Assembly: GCA_964614585.1 (NCBI GenBank)
Contig: CAZTLW010000011.1
Coordinates: 1 to 31,347, forward strand
From: JAHEFX01 sp964614585
GTDB lineage: Bacteria; Actinomycetota; Acidimicrobiia; Spongiisociales; JAENVV01
Reading direction: 5' to 3'
DNA: 31,347 nt
Both the position numbers and the translations under genes were made by a program. The notes under the pieces were generated by a model. The model was not told where the DNA came from. It was given only the letters and a program-made list of their open reading frames with translations, and made no database searches. How positions within the stretch are numbered: position 1 is the stretch's first letter; the number at the start of each line of letters is the position of its first letter. Below, one piece after another: positions 9,365 to 17,124 of the stretch.

Positions 9365-9451
9365 GGTGTTGGTCTCTCCATCTACGACGGCGCTCGGGGC
9401 ACGCGGCGACCCGGGTCGGGTGGGAGCGGCTTGAGCGGGCGGGAGTATACG

Positions 9452-10705
9452 ATGCGGCCCCTGCCACGCACACTCGTACGCCGGCTTTCCCCGACCCCAC
9501 CCGGAGTCATGTCACGCCCACGCGTTCTCACGACACTGCTGGTCCTGGCCCTCGTGGTCGCCGCCTGCGGCGGGGACGACGCTGCCGACACCTCGACGAC
9601 GTCGGAGCCCTCGGCCCCCGATCCGGTGACGACCGAGGCCGAGACCACCACCACCGAGGCCCCGGCGTCCGTCGAGGTGACGATCACCGACGGCACCCCC
9701 GGTCTGGTCGCGGCGGTGGAGTCGCTCTACGACGACCGCTCGGCCGTGGACCCCGGCTTCTCCGACCACCTGGCCGGGGCGACCGCCGGCACCGACGGCA
9801 CCGTCGAGCTGACCGCCCACACCGGCAGGGTCGCCGGCGAGGACGTCGCGGTGCTCACCGACGGCACCGACGTGCTCCATGCCGTGGGTACCGACGACGA
9901 CTGGACGATCGTGGCCGGGACGCTCGCGTCACTCGGGTCCGAGCCCTGGTACGGACCCGAGCTCATCCAGCTGTACGTCATCGGCTCCGATGCCCGACCG
10001 GGCCAGAGCGTGACCGGCTACCGCGCCGACTCCCATCACATCGTCACGATCGCCCCCGACGGGTCCGGGGCATCGATCGTCGGCATCCCCCGCGACGCCT
10101 GGGTGGAGACACCCGGGGGCGGCCGGTCGAAGTTCACCAACGTCATGGCCTCGAACGGGCCCGAGCGGGTGGTCGAGACCGCCGAGATCCTGACGGGGCT
10201 CGAGTACCAGGGCTACCTCGTCACCGGCTTCCAGGGCTTCGTGGAGCTGGTCGACGAGTTCGGCGGGTTCGAGGTGGAGGTCCCGATCCGCCTCAACGAC
10301 CAGGCCGCCAAGGCGAACCTGCAGGCAGGCGTCCAGTTCCTGCGGGGCACCGACATGTTGGCGTTCGCCCGGGTCCGCAAGACGATCCCCGGTGGCGACT
10401 TCACCCGCCAGTTCCACCATGGTGTGATCATGCAGTGGGGCATGGCAGCGGTGCAGGACAAGGGCGTCACCGCCATCCCGACGCTGCTCGAGCTGCTCGA
10501 GAAGCACGTCATCTTCGACCTGACCGCCACCGAGTTGGTGCGGATCGCCGGGGTCATCCAGTACCTCGACCCCTTCGAGACCACCAACGTGGTGGTCCCG
10601 GCGACGAACGGCACGGTCGGTGGGGCCTATGTGGCGAGGCTCGGGGATGGGGCGTTCGAGATCTTCGAGGCGTTGGGGGACGGGCCCTGGGTCCCCGAGA
10701 CCTGA
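9452..10705 (+). CDS. LCP (LytR-CpsA-Psr) family lipoprotein
   Basis: LCP proteins attach glycopolymers to peptidoglycan, or anchor related polymers, outside the membrane. From this start the protein has 417 residues. A signal peptide ends in the lipobox VAAC (Cys 39), followed by a Thr/Glu/Pro-rich linker to about residue 72 and an unassigned domain of about 90 residues. The LCP domain runs from about 173 to 335, with GSDARPG, GYRADS, GIPRDAWV and FARVRKTIPGGDFTR supplying the conserved Asp and Arg residues. Most LCP proteins are held by a transmembrane helix, so a lipoprotein form is unusual. The ATG at 9452 has GGGAG six bases upstream. The ATG at 9509 would put the lipid Cys at residue 20 and is a serious alternative, since TACGAT at 9448-9453 could be a -10 box. 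Much longer open frames upstream belong to the antisense of hppA. Confidence 0.85.
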   Translation: MRPLPRTLVRRLSPTPPGVMSRPRVLTTLLVLALVVAACGGDDAADTSTTSEPSAPDPVTTEAETTTTEAPASVEVTITDGTPGLVAAVESLYDDRSAVDPGFSDHLAGATAGTDGTVELTAHTGRVAGEDVAVLTDGTDVLHAVGTDDDWTIVAGTLASLGSEPWYGPELIQLYVIGSDARPGQSVTGYRADSHHIVTIAPDGSGASIVGIPRDAWVETPGGGRSKFTNVMASNGPERVVETAEILTGLEYQGYLVTGFQGFVELVDEFGGFEVEVPIRLNDQAAKANLQAGVQFLRGTDMLAFARVRKTIPGGDFTRQFHHGVIMQWGMAAVQDKGVTAIPTLLELLEKHVIFDLTATELVRIAGVIQYLDPFETTNVVVPATNGTVGGAYVARLGDGAFEIFEALGDGPWVPET

Positions 10706-10789
10706 TCGGCCGGGAAGCCCTCGGGCGCGGTCGGGCCCACTTCATCGATCCGCACCGCACGACGCGAAGCGGGGCGCATGCGGCCCGCG

Positions 10790-10795
10790 TAGCGT
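10790..10795 (+). promoter_or_regulatory. Putative -10 box (TAGCGT) of the acyl-CoA operon
   Basis: TAGCGT is followed by seven bases and the ATG of the phosphotransferase gene, so a transcript would begin at the start codon. No ribosome binding site is visible, which agrees with leaderless translation. The remainder of 10706-10802 shows nothing recognisable. Confidence 0.5.
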
Positions 10796-10802
10796 CCCGG
10801 TC

Positions 10803-11825
10803 ATGACGCCACCCGGGATCGATGCCGAGCAGGTGGACGCCTGGCTCGCCAACAACGTCGAGGGGGTCGAGCCGCCCTGTCGGTACTCGCTGATCACGGG
10901 CGGGCACTCCAACCTGACGTTCAAGGTCACCGATGCCGCCAGCCACGATGTGGTCCTCCGCCGTCCCCCGCTCGGGTCGATCCTCGCCACGGCCCACGAT
11001 ATGGCCCGGGAGCACACGGTCATCACCGCCGTGGGTCGGACGGCCGTCCCGGTCCCCCGCACGCTCGGGCTGTGCGAGGACGAGTCGGTCAACGGGGCGC
11101 CCTTCTACGTCATGACCTACGTGGAGGGTGTCGTCCTCCACGACGACGAGGTCACCGAGGTCGAGTACCCCGACCCCGACGTCCGCCGGGCCCTCGGCCT
11201 CGACGCCGCCGACGTCCTCGCCGCCCTCCACGTCGCCGACCCCGACACCATCGGCCTCGGGGACCTCGGCCGCCGCGAGGACTACGTGGGCCGCCAGCTC
11301 CGCCGGTGGAAGCAGCAGTGGGACGCCTCCCAGCAGCGGGACATCCCCGCCATGGACCGGGCGTTCGACCTGCTCGTGGACCGCCTCCCCGACCAGCGCT
11401 ACGAGACGATCGTCCACGGCGACTACCGACTCGGGAACATGCTCGCCACGCCCGACGGCCGGGTGGCGGCGGTGCTCGACTGGGAGCTCTGCACGCTCGG
11501 CGACCCGCTCGCCGACCTCGGCTACCTGCTCAACACGTGGTCGGCCGAGGGCGAGGAGGGCGCCGAGGGTGTCGGCCGGTCGCCGACGATGGCCGGCGGA
11601 TTCCCCACCCGGGAGGAGCTGGTCGAGCGGTACGCGGCCGAGTCGGGCATCGACCCGGCCGACATCGACTACTACCGGGCGTTCCAGTACTGGCGCCTCG
11701 GGGCGATCATCGAGGGTGTGTATGCCCGGTACGTCCAGGGCGCCATGGGCGAACCGCCCGACGACCTCGACGAGATGGCCTCTCGGGTGCCGGTCCTCGC
11801 CGATCGGGCGCTGGAACTGCTGTGA
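10803..11825 (+). CDS. Phosphotransferase family protein (APH/acyl-CoA dehydrogenase-associated)
   Basis: The 340-residue protein belongs to the aminoglycoside phosphotransferase/choline kinase-like fold. The N-lobe reads YSLITGGHSNLTFKV, and VVLRRPP contains the likely ATP-binding Lys equivalent. The C-lobe has the Brenner motif HGDYRLGNML (catalytic Asp) and AVLDWELCTLGDPLADLGYL (metal-binding Asp). This subgroup is commonly encoded beside acyl-CoA dehydrogenases, as in mammalian ACAD10/11 where the domains are fused, and is thought to phosphorylate hydroxyacyl-type substrates. Here it leads a run of thioesterase and AidB-like dehydrogenase genes, which supports a role in unusual fatty-acid breakdown rather than drug resistance. 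The stop codon overlaps the next start by four bases (GTGA). Confidence 0.9.
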   Translation: MTPPGIDAEQVDAWLANNVEGVEPPCRYSLITGGHSNLTFKVTDAASHDVVLRRPPLGSILATAHDMAREHTVITAVGRTAVPVPRTLGLCEDESVNGAPFYVMTYVEGVVLHDDEVTEVEYPDPDVRRALGLDAADVLAALHVADPDTIGLGDLGRREDYVGRQLRRWKQQWDASQQRDIPAMDRAFDLLVDRLPDQRYETIVHGDYRLGNMLATPDGRVAAVLDWELCTLGDPLADLGYLLNTWSAEGEEGAEGVGRSPTMAGGFPTREELVERYAAESGIDPADIDYYRAFQYWRLGAIIEGVYARYVQGAMGEPPDDLDEMASRVPVLADRALELL

Positions 11826-12745
11826 GCAACCCCATCCCCGGTGTCGAGTACGTGGGATCCTTCGCCCCGTTCGGGGCCGAGGATCTCTCCGGCACCGAGG
11901 CGGTCCGCTACCAACTGGCGGGCATCGACAGTCGGCCGCCGCTGTACCACCACAGCGGGCTCAGCCTCGAGGACGTCGAGGCTGGCCGATCGACGTTCTG
12001 CCTCCCGATCGGTGACCGGTGGCGGGCCGCCGACGGGTCCATCCCCGCTGCGGCGTCGGTGTTCCTCTGCGACGCTCCCCTCGGCACCGCGGTGCTCTCC
12101 GACCTCGGTCCCGGCCTCGTCTCCCCCACCGCCGAACTGTCGGTCTTCCACCTCGCCCCGGCGACCGGCGATCGCCTCCACGCCGACGCCCGCCTGGTCT
12201 GGCGGGACCGAACCACCGGGTACTCCGAGTGCACGATCACCGACGACGCCGGCACGCTGGTCTCCCGCTCGACGACCCGCATCGCCATCTCCCCGGCCCC
12301 GCCCTTCGAGCGTCCGGGGGGCCGGCCAGTGCCCGAGGACTTCGTCGCCCACCATCGGCGACCCGTGTCCCCCGACGTCGAGGTGCCGTACCTCGACCTG
12401 CAGGGCATCGAGGTGCTGTCGACGCGGACCGGGGACGCCATCCTGCAGATGGAGACCCTCGGCTGGCACCTGTCGCCGGCCTCCAACCTGTACGGCGGGA
12501 CGCTCGGCCTGTTCGCCCAGGCCGCCCTCGACGCGGCCGCCACCACCACCGCCCCCGAGGGCGCCCGGCCCCGACCGCTCGACATCAAGGTGCAGTACCC
12601 GCGCCCGATCGGACCCGGCCACGTCCTCACCGCCGACGCCCGGGTCGTCCACGCCGGTCGGCGGATCTGTTTCACCGAGGTGCTCATCCACCGCGACGAC
12701 GGGAAGCTCGTAACGTTGGGAACCGGCACCCACGGTTACGAATAG
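11822..12745 (+). CDS. Acyl-CoA thioesterase, tandem hotdog domains
   Basis: The 307-residue protein looks like a double-hotdog acyl-CoA thioesterase of the TesB/PaaI-like kind. The first half includes LPIGDRWRAADGSIPAAASVFLCD. The second half has WHLSPASNLYGGTLGLFAQAALDAAA, followed by the strands IKVQYPRPIGPG and LTADARVVHAGRRICFTEV. Such enzymes release free acids from acyl-CoA and regulate acyl-CoA pools. GTG at 11822-11824 was chosen because it overlaps the upstream stop in a GTGA arrangement and the preceding frame has no homology. It is followed immediately by AGGAGG and a small ORF. The catalytic residues were not individually identified, and the substrate is unknown. Confidence 0.82.
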   Translation: MSNPIPGVEYVGSFAPFGAEDLSGTEAVRYQLAGIDSRPPLYHHSGLSLEDVEAGRSTFCLPIGDRWRAADGSIPAAASVFLCDAPLGTAVLSDLGPGLVSPTAELSVFHLAPATGDRLHADARLVWRDRTTGYSECTITDDAGTLVSRSTTRIAISPAPPFERPGGRPVPEDFVAHHRRPVSPDVEVPYLDLQGIEVLSTRTGDAILQMETLGWHLSPASNLYGGTLGLFAQAALDAAATTTAPEGARPRPLDIKVQYPRPIGPGHVLTADARVVHAGRRICFTEVLIHRDDGKLVTLGTGTHGYE

Positions 12746-12754
12746 GAGGACCAC

Positions 12755-12868
12755 ATGGACCCCATCCACGACCCTGGGTTCTGGAGGGGCCTCTGCGCCC
12801 TCCCCGGCCCACGCTTCGCCGATCGAACCCCCCGACCAACCCTGGGTTGCAGAGGGGGTTGGGCGTGA
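12755..12868 (+). CDS. Possible 37-codon ORF between thioesterase and dehydrogenase
   Basis: ATG at 12755 stands five bases after a strong AGGAGG, and the frame (MDPIHDPGFWRGL...) ends at the TGA at 12866-12868. That stop overlaps the GTG start of the dehydrogenase by four bases (GTGA), the same coupling used elsewhere in this scaffold. The peptide has no recognisable domain, and much of it is encoded by palindromic repeat DNA. It could be a leader peptide that couples translation to the next gene, or a chance frame created by repeat insertion. Confidence 0.35.
   Translation: MDPIHDPGFWRGLCALPGPRFADRTPRPTLGCRGGWA
12768..12858. repeat. Second locus of the CAACCC(A/T)GGGTTG palindromic repeat
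   Basis: The palindrome CAACCCTGGGTTG lies at 12837-12849, and a degenerate copy (CGACCCTGGGTTCTGG) begins near 12769. Both are followed by G-rich runs of similar sequence (GGAGGGG and GCAGAGGGGG), so they behave as two imperfect direct repeats about 68 bases apart. The core is identical, read on either strand, to the repeats at 7073 and 7104. Confidence 0.6.
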
Positions 12869-14478
12869 ACGTCGACGCCAACCTCCCCGACCTGCTCCTC
12901 GGCGGCAACACCTTCACCGACGACCCCACCCTGGCTCGGGGCGTCGCGCGCTTCGGCGGTGGCCACGCCACCGCCGACCTGACGACCCTCGGCGAGTGGC
13001 TCGCCTCCGACGAGGCGGTGGCGCTCGGCATCGCCGCCAACCGGTTCGAGCCCGAGCTCGCCACCCACGACCGCTGGGGCCGCCGCCTCGACGTGGTCGA
13101 CTTCCACCCCGCCTACCACGCCCTGATGGGCCGGGCGGTGGCGGCGGGCATCCATTCGTCCCCCTGGGAGGTGGGCGCCCCCGAAGGGGCCCACGTCGCC
13201 CGCGCCGCCGGCATGTTCCTGATCTCCCGCAACGAGCAGGGCCACGGGTGCCCGATCTCGATGACCTACGCGGTCGCCCCGTCGCTGGCGGCCAACCCCG
13301 ACGCCGTGGCCGAGTGGCTGCCCAAGGTGACCACCCGGTCGTACGACCCGTCGTTCGCCCCGGCCGCCGACAAGGCGGGGGCCCTGTTCGGGATGGCGAT
13401 GACCGAGCGCCAGGGCGGCTCCGACGTACGGGCCAACATCACCACCGCCACCCCCGCCGGCGGCGACGTCTACCGCCTCGACGGGCACAAGTACTTCTGT
13501 TCGGCACCGATGAACGACGCGTTCCTGGTGCTCGCCCAGGCTCCCGGCGGCCTGACCTGCTTCCTCCTGCCCCGGTGGACGCCCGACGGCGAGGTCAACG
13601 GCTTCCGCATCGAGCGCCTGAAGGACAAGCTCGGCAATCGCTCGAACGCCTCGTCGGAGGTGTCGTTCGAGAACGCCTGGGCGCTGCGGATCGGCGACGA
13701 GGGTCGCGGCGTCCCGACGATCATCGAGATGGTCAACGGCACCCGCCTCGACTGCGTCATCGGTGCCGCGGCGATCATGCGCGAGTCGGTCGCCCAAGCC
13801 CTCCACCACGCCCGCAACCGGGCGACGTTCGGTCGGACCCTCATCGACCACCCGCTCATGACCAACGTGCTCGCCGACCTCGTTCTCGAGAGCGAGGCGG
13901 CCACGTGGCTCATGCTGCGCCTGGCCGCCACGTTCGACCGGCCGGAGGAGGACGCCCTCCGACGGATCCTGACGCCACTGTCCAAGTTCTGGGTGACCAA
14001 GCGGTGCCCGATCATGGTGAACGAGGCGCTCGAGTGCCTCGGCGGCGCCGGCTACGTGGAGGAGTCCCCGATGCCGCGACTGTTCCGGGAGAGCCCCCTC
14101 AACGCCATCTGGGAGGGCTCGGGGAACGTCATCGCGCTCGACACCCTGCGGGCCCTGCGGACGTCACCGGCGTCGGCCGAGGCGCTCGGTGAGGAGCTCG
14201 AGTGGTCGCGGGGCCGCCACGAAGCGCTGGACCCGGCCATCGACCGGGCCCACGGCCTGTTGGCCGAGGACGGCCCCCGCGACGAGGCCGGGGCCCGGCG
14301 ACTCGTCCGGGACCTGGCGCTCACGACCCAGGCGGCGGTGCTGGTCCGCGAGGCGAACCCGGCCGTGGCCGATGCCTTCGTCCGCTCCCGTCTCGCCGAT
14401 GGCCACGGCGGCGTCCTCGGGACCCTCCCCGGCGGTCTCGACGTCGACGGCGTGCTGGCAGCGGCCCCGGGGCGCTGA
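12865..14478 (+). CDS. AidB-like acyl-CoA dehydrogenase
   Basis: The 537-residue FAD-dependent acyl-CoA dehydrogenase resembles E. coli AidB along its full length: RRLDVVDFHPAYHALM, CPISMTYAVAPSL, MAMTERQGGSDVRANIT, RLDGHKYFCSAPMNDAFLVLAQ, and ERLKDKLGNRSNASSEV are near-diagnostic. The flavin/substrate signature NAIWEGSGNVIALD lies near the C-terminus. AidB belongs to the alkylation response in E. coli, but in actinobacteria such proteins often sit in acyl-CoA catabolic clusters, as here. GTG at 12865-12867 follows GAGGGGG by six bases and overlaps the stop of the preceding 37-codon ORF. The frame stays open further upstream only as a shadow of the thioesterase. The gene ends four bases before the scaffold gap. 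Confidence 0.92.
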   Translation: MNVDANLPDLLLGGNTFTDDPTLARGVARFGGGHATADLTTLGEWLASDEAVALGIAANRFEPELATHDRWGRRLDVVDFHPAYHALMGRAVAAGIHSSPWEVGAPEGAHVARAAGMFLISRNEQGHGCPISMTYAVAPSLAANPDAVAEWLPKVTTRSYDPSFAPAADKAGALFGMAMTERQGGSDVRANITTATPAGGDVYRLDGHKYFCSAPMNDAFLVLAQAPGGLTCFLLPRWTPDGEVNGFRIERLKDKLGNRSNASSEVSFENAWALRIGDEGRGVPTIIEMVNGTRLDCVIGAAAIMRESVAQALHHARNRATFGRTLIDHPLMTNVLADLVLESEAATWLMLRLAATFDRPEEDALRRILTPLSKFWVTKRCPIMVNEALECLGGAGYVEESPMPRLFRESPLNAIWEGSGNVIALDTLRALRTSPASAEALGEELEWSRGRHEALDPAIDRAHGLLAEDGPRDEAGARRLVRDLALTTQAAVLVREANPAVADAFVRSRLADGHGGVLGTLPGGLDVDGVLAAAPGR

Positions 14479-14481
14479 CCC

Positions 14482-14581
14482 NNNNNNNNNNNNNNNNNNN
14501 NNNNNNNNNNNNNNNNNNNNNNNNNNNNNNNNNNNNNNNNNNNNNNNNNNNNNNNNNNNNNNNNNNNNNNNNNNNNNNNNN
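14482..14581. other. 100-N scaffold gap
   Basis: Exactly 100 N, a placeholder of unknown true length. It separates the end of the AidB-like gene from the 3' end of a PPOX-family gene on the opposite strand, so the missing DNA includes a convergent junction and possibly a terminator. Confidence 0.98.
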
Positions 14582-15042
14582 AGTTTCCGGTGGTCCCAGC
14601 TGATGATCCGTTCCGGCTCGACCACCACGACCGTGTTCTTGTCGGCGAAGCGGCCGAACATCGCCTCGAGGGCGGCCGGGTCGAGGTCGTCGGCGTCGAC
14701 GCCCGGCATCGTGTAGCGCACCGACACCTTGCCGTACAGACGGAGGACCTCGTCACGGTCCTCAACCAGACGGGCCGTGCCCTTGACCATCACGCCGCGT
14801 AGCTCGGCGTAGTCCTCACCATCCTCGACCAACACGGTGAGGCGGGGGTCGCGGCGCAGGTTCACGATCTTCTGGGACTTCGTGAACGAGCGGAAGACGA
14901 TGCGACCGTCCTCGACCAAGAACCACATCGGCGCCAGGTGGGGGAAGCCATCGTGGCCGATCGTCGCCACGGCCAGGGTGCGCCGTGAGGCGATGAACGC
15001 GTCGACCTCGTCGGGGGTCATGGAGATGTCGGGGCGTGCCAT
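14582..15042 (-). CDS. Pyridoxamine 5'-phosphate oxidase-family (PPOX) FMN/F420 protein (3' end in gap)
   Basis: About 153 residues are visible of a split-barrel flavin-binding protein. Typical features are the N-terminal helix PDEVDAFIASRRTLAVATIGHDGFPHLAPMWFLVEDGRIVFRSF, the phosphate-binding SFTKSQKIVNLRRDPRLTVLVEDG, and YAELRGVMVKGTARLV. The C-terminus stops at ISWDHRK, which is normally within a few residues of the end. Actinobacterial members of this group often use F420 and reduce quinone- or biliverdin-like substrates, but FMN use cannot be excluded. The ATG at 15040-15042 has TAGCCT at a seven-base spacing. It diverges from the nitrilase gene over only 32 bases. Confidence 0.88.
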
Positions 15043-15049
15043 GTGAGCG

Positions 15050-15067
15050 AGGCTACGGCCGTAGCCT
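15050..15067. promoter_or_regulatory. Symmetric divergent promoter with back-to-back -10 boxes
   Basis: AGGCTACGGCCGTAGCCT is a perfect 18-base palindrome. It contains TAGCCT facing right (15062-15067) and TAGCCT facing left (15050-15055). Each box is followed by exactly seven bases and an ATG (15075 on plus, 15042 on minus). Both genes would be transcribed leaderless from one 32-base intergenic region. The palindrome could also be a binding site for a dimeric regulator that silences both genes. Confidence 0.6.
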
Positions 15068-15074
15068 GCACCCC

Positions 15075-15839
15075 ATGCGGGTCACGGTGTGCCAACTCAC
15101 CAACTACGGCGGGATCCTCCACGACGAGTGGGATGCGCTCGTCGACCACGTCCGGGACGAGGACGCCGACCTCCTCGTGCTCCCCGAGATGCCGTTCTCG
15201 CGATGGCTGCCGGCCGACTTCACCGTCGTCGCCGAGCAGTGGGAGGACGCCGCCGACGAAGCGGCGGAGTGGCTCGCCGTCCTGCCGGCCTTCGCGCCGA
15301 CCGCGGTGGTCGGCACCCGACCCGTCTCCGAAGCCACCGGACGGCGCAATGCCGGCTACCTCGTCGACGGAGCCGAGACGCGCGACGTCCACGACAAGGC
15401 CCACCTGCCCGACGAGCCCGGCTTCTGGGAGCGCCGGTGGTACGAGGCGGCAGACCCGTCGTTCCAGCCGTTCACCACCCAGGACGCCTCGGTCGGGATG
15501 CTGATCTGCACCGAGCTGTGGGCCTTCGAGGAGGCTCGGGCCTACGGGCGGGCCGGCGTCGACCTCCTCGTCGTACCGCGGGCGACGCCCCACGGCAGCC
15601 TGGAACGGTGGCTGGCGGGGGGCCGGGCGGCGGCGATCACGGCGGGGGCGTTCCTCGCCTCGTCCAACCTCTACCGCACGCCCGGCGGGGTCGACCTCGG
15701 CGGGATGGGGTTCGTCGTCTCGCCCGACGGCGACCTGCTGGGGGCCACCGACGCGGCCGAACCGTTCCTCACCGTCGACGTCGATCTCGACGTCGCCCGC
15801 GAGGCGAAGTCGACCTATCCCCGCTACGTGTTCGGCTGA
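15075..15839 (+). CDS. Carbon-nitrogen hydrolase (nitrilase superfamily)
   Basis: The 254-residue enzyme has the complete Glu-Lys-Cys triad of the nitrilase superfamily: Glu38 in VLPEMPF, Lys108 in VHDKAHLPDE, and Cys145 in GMLICTELW. These cytoplasmic enzymes hydrolyse nitriles, amides or carbamoyl compounds, and the branch cannot be told from sequence alone. ATG at 15075 was preferred to the upstream in-frame ATG at 15036, because MRVTVCQLTN is the usual first strand and the -10 box TAGCCT stands seven bases before it. It is divergent from the PPOX gene, which suggests joint control. It converges with the small ORF at 15850 across ten bases. Confidence 0.9.
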   Translation: MRVTVCQLTNYGGILHDEWDALVDHVRDEDADLLVLPEMPFSRWLPADFTVVAEQWEDAADEAAEWLAVLPAFAPTAVVGTRPVSEATGRRNAGYLVDGAETRDVHDKAHLPDEPGFWERRWYEAADPSFQPFTTQDASVGMLICTELWAFEEARAYGRAGVDLLVVPRATPHGSLERWLAGGRAAAITAGAFLASSNLYRTPGGVDLGGMGFVVSPDGDLLGATDAAEPFLTVDVDLDVAREAKSTYPRYVFG

Positions 15840-15849
15840 GTCGGGCCGA

Positions 15850-16068
15850 TCAGGCCGCTCGGGGTCGGTCGGAACCGGCCGCCGCCTCGGCAAACGCCTG
15901 CTCGTCGAGCAGCCGGGCACCGAGGGCGACGAGGGTGCGACCGACCCGGTGCCCGAGCGTCCGCCTCGTCGGCGGATGCCACTCGTCGATCGGGTGGCGG
16001 TTGGTGGCGGCCCTCACGGTGTCGGCCGTGCGGGCGAGGGCGAAGCCCTCGAGGTGGTGGTCTTGCAT
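15850..16068 (-). CDS. Small protein of unknown function downstream of the ArsR-type regulator
   Basis: The frame encodes 72 residues beginning MQDHHLEGFALARTADTVR and rich in Arg, Ala and His. GGAGAA stands about seven bases before the ATG at 16066-16068, and the start lies only 15 bases after the regulator's stop, so the two are probably co-transcribed. No domain, signal peptide or membrane helix is recognised. The position suggests a function linked to the regulator, but that is inference. Confidence 0.6.
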   Translation of the reverse strand: MQDHHLEGFALARTADTVRAATNRHPIDEWHPPTRRTLGHRVGRTLVALGARLLDEQAFAEAAAGSDRPRAA

Positions 16069-16083
16069 GGTGGTTCTCCGGGG

Positions 16084-17100
16084 TCAATCCGTGTGGTCGG
16101 CGGGCCCGAGGAGGTACTCCCCCACGAGTCCCATGATGTCGGGCAGCAGGTCGGCGCGCAGCTCGTAGCGGGTGTCCTCCTTCGACTTCCCCGACACGAC
16201 TCGGGTGCGCACGAGGCCGGCCGCCCGCAGCGTCCGCAGGTGGTGGTGGGTGGTGGACTTGGCGAGGTCGAGGTAGTCGACGAGCTCTCCGAGGGTCGCC
16301 CCGTCGACCTCCCGCAGCCGGCGCAGGATCCGCAGGCGGCGTTCGTCGCCGAGGGCCTTGAAGAGGTCGAGCATCCACGAGGGGGGCGTGTCGGCGTCGG
16401 CGTCGACGGAGTCCTCGGAGATCGGGTGGACGATGTAGCGACTCGACCCGAACAGGAAGAGCAGGTTCCAGGGCCGGATGAGGGCGCTGGGGACGAGGAC
16501 GATCTCCGACACGCCCCCCTCGGCGTGGTAGGCGACCCCGTTGGTCACCGCCTCGATGAGCTGCTCGACCGGCATGCGACGCTTGAGGAAGCGGATGAGC
16601 TCCTGGGTGTGCCGCTGCTTCGGTTCGAAGCCGGCGAGCTCGTCGCCCAGTCGCTCGTGGACGGCCGACAGCGCCCCGACGAGGCGCTCCTTGACCTCCG
16701 CGGGCGGGCCGAGCTCCACGACCGGGAGCTCGCAGTCGTCGGCACAGTCGTCGTGGTCGTGCCACGACTCCTCGACGATGGCCGCCACCGCCCCGGGTGA
16801 CAGACCGGCGAGGTGCGTCGCGATATCTCCGAGGTCGGTGGCGCCGATCTCGTCGATGACGGGGACGAGGGCGGTCCAGGCAGCTCCGTGGCTGCGTCCC
16901 ATCCAGGCGAGGTCGTCGTCGAGGCCCTCGACCAGCGACCACAGGTGCCGGATCGCCGACTCCTCGCTGTAGGCATCGACGTCCTCGTGCTCGACGGTCC
17001 TCGCCCAGAGGGCGACGACGGCCTCGATCGCGGGCGAGACGAGCACGCGGACCGAGACGGGCGTCGGCCCGCTCCCGGGGATGTTCCTGACGAGGGTCAT
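16084..17100 (-). CDS. ArsR-type transcriptional regulator with large N-terminal domain
   Basis: The 338-residue protein has a C-terminal winged-helix domain of the ArsR/HTH_20 type (about 244-312: LFKALGDERRLRILRRL ... LDLAKSTTHHHLRTLRAAGLV). It is preceded by about 235 residues of an actinobacterial N-terminal domain (DUF5937-like by style) that may sense a ligand. Classical ArsR proteins have only about 100 residues. At 114-123 the segment HDHDDCADDC is rich in potential metal ligands. ATG at 17098-17100 was taken as start; the frame is open further upstream, but the promoter at 17141-17168 lies there. An operator-like inverted repeat overlaps the promoter, so autoregulation is likely. It is divergent from the aldehyde dehydrogenase gene. 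Confidence 0.85.
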   Translation of the reverse strand: MTLVRNIPGSGPTPVSVRVLVSPAIEAVVALWARTVEHEDVDAYSEESAIRHLWSLVEGLDDDLAWMGRSHGAAWTALVPVIDEIGATDLGDIATHLAGLSPGAVAAIVEESWHDHDDCADDCELPVVELGPPAEVKERLVGALSAVHERLGDELAGFEPKQRHTQELIRFLKRRMPVEQLIEAVTNGVAYHAEGGVSEIVLVPSALIRPWNLLFLFGSSRYIVHPISEDSVDADADTPPSWMLDLFKALGDERRLRILRRLREVDGATLGELVDYLDLAKSTTHHHLRTLRAAGLVRTRVVSGKSKEDTRYELRADLLPDIMGLVGEYLLGPADHTD

Positions 17101-17124
17101 GAGACGCGTGGACTCCGTAGTTGC

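Noticed and set aside
7667..10705. A 1012-codon open frame on the plus strand
   Set aside because: Its first 600 codons are the antisense of hppA, and it starts inside the AT-rich artefact. Only the last 417 codons, from 9452, form a real protein (LCP family).
12019..12864. Extension of the AidB-like frame upstream to 12019
   Set aside because: The extra sequence is an Arg-rich shadow of the thioesterase gene. AidB similarity begins near the GTG at 12865.
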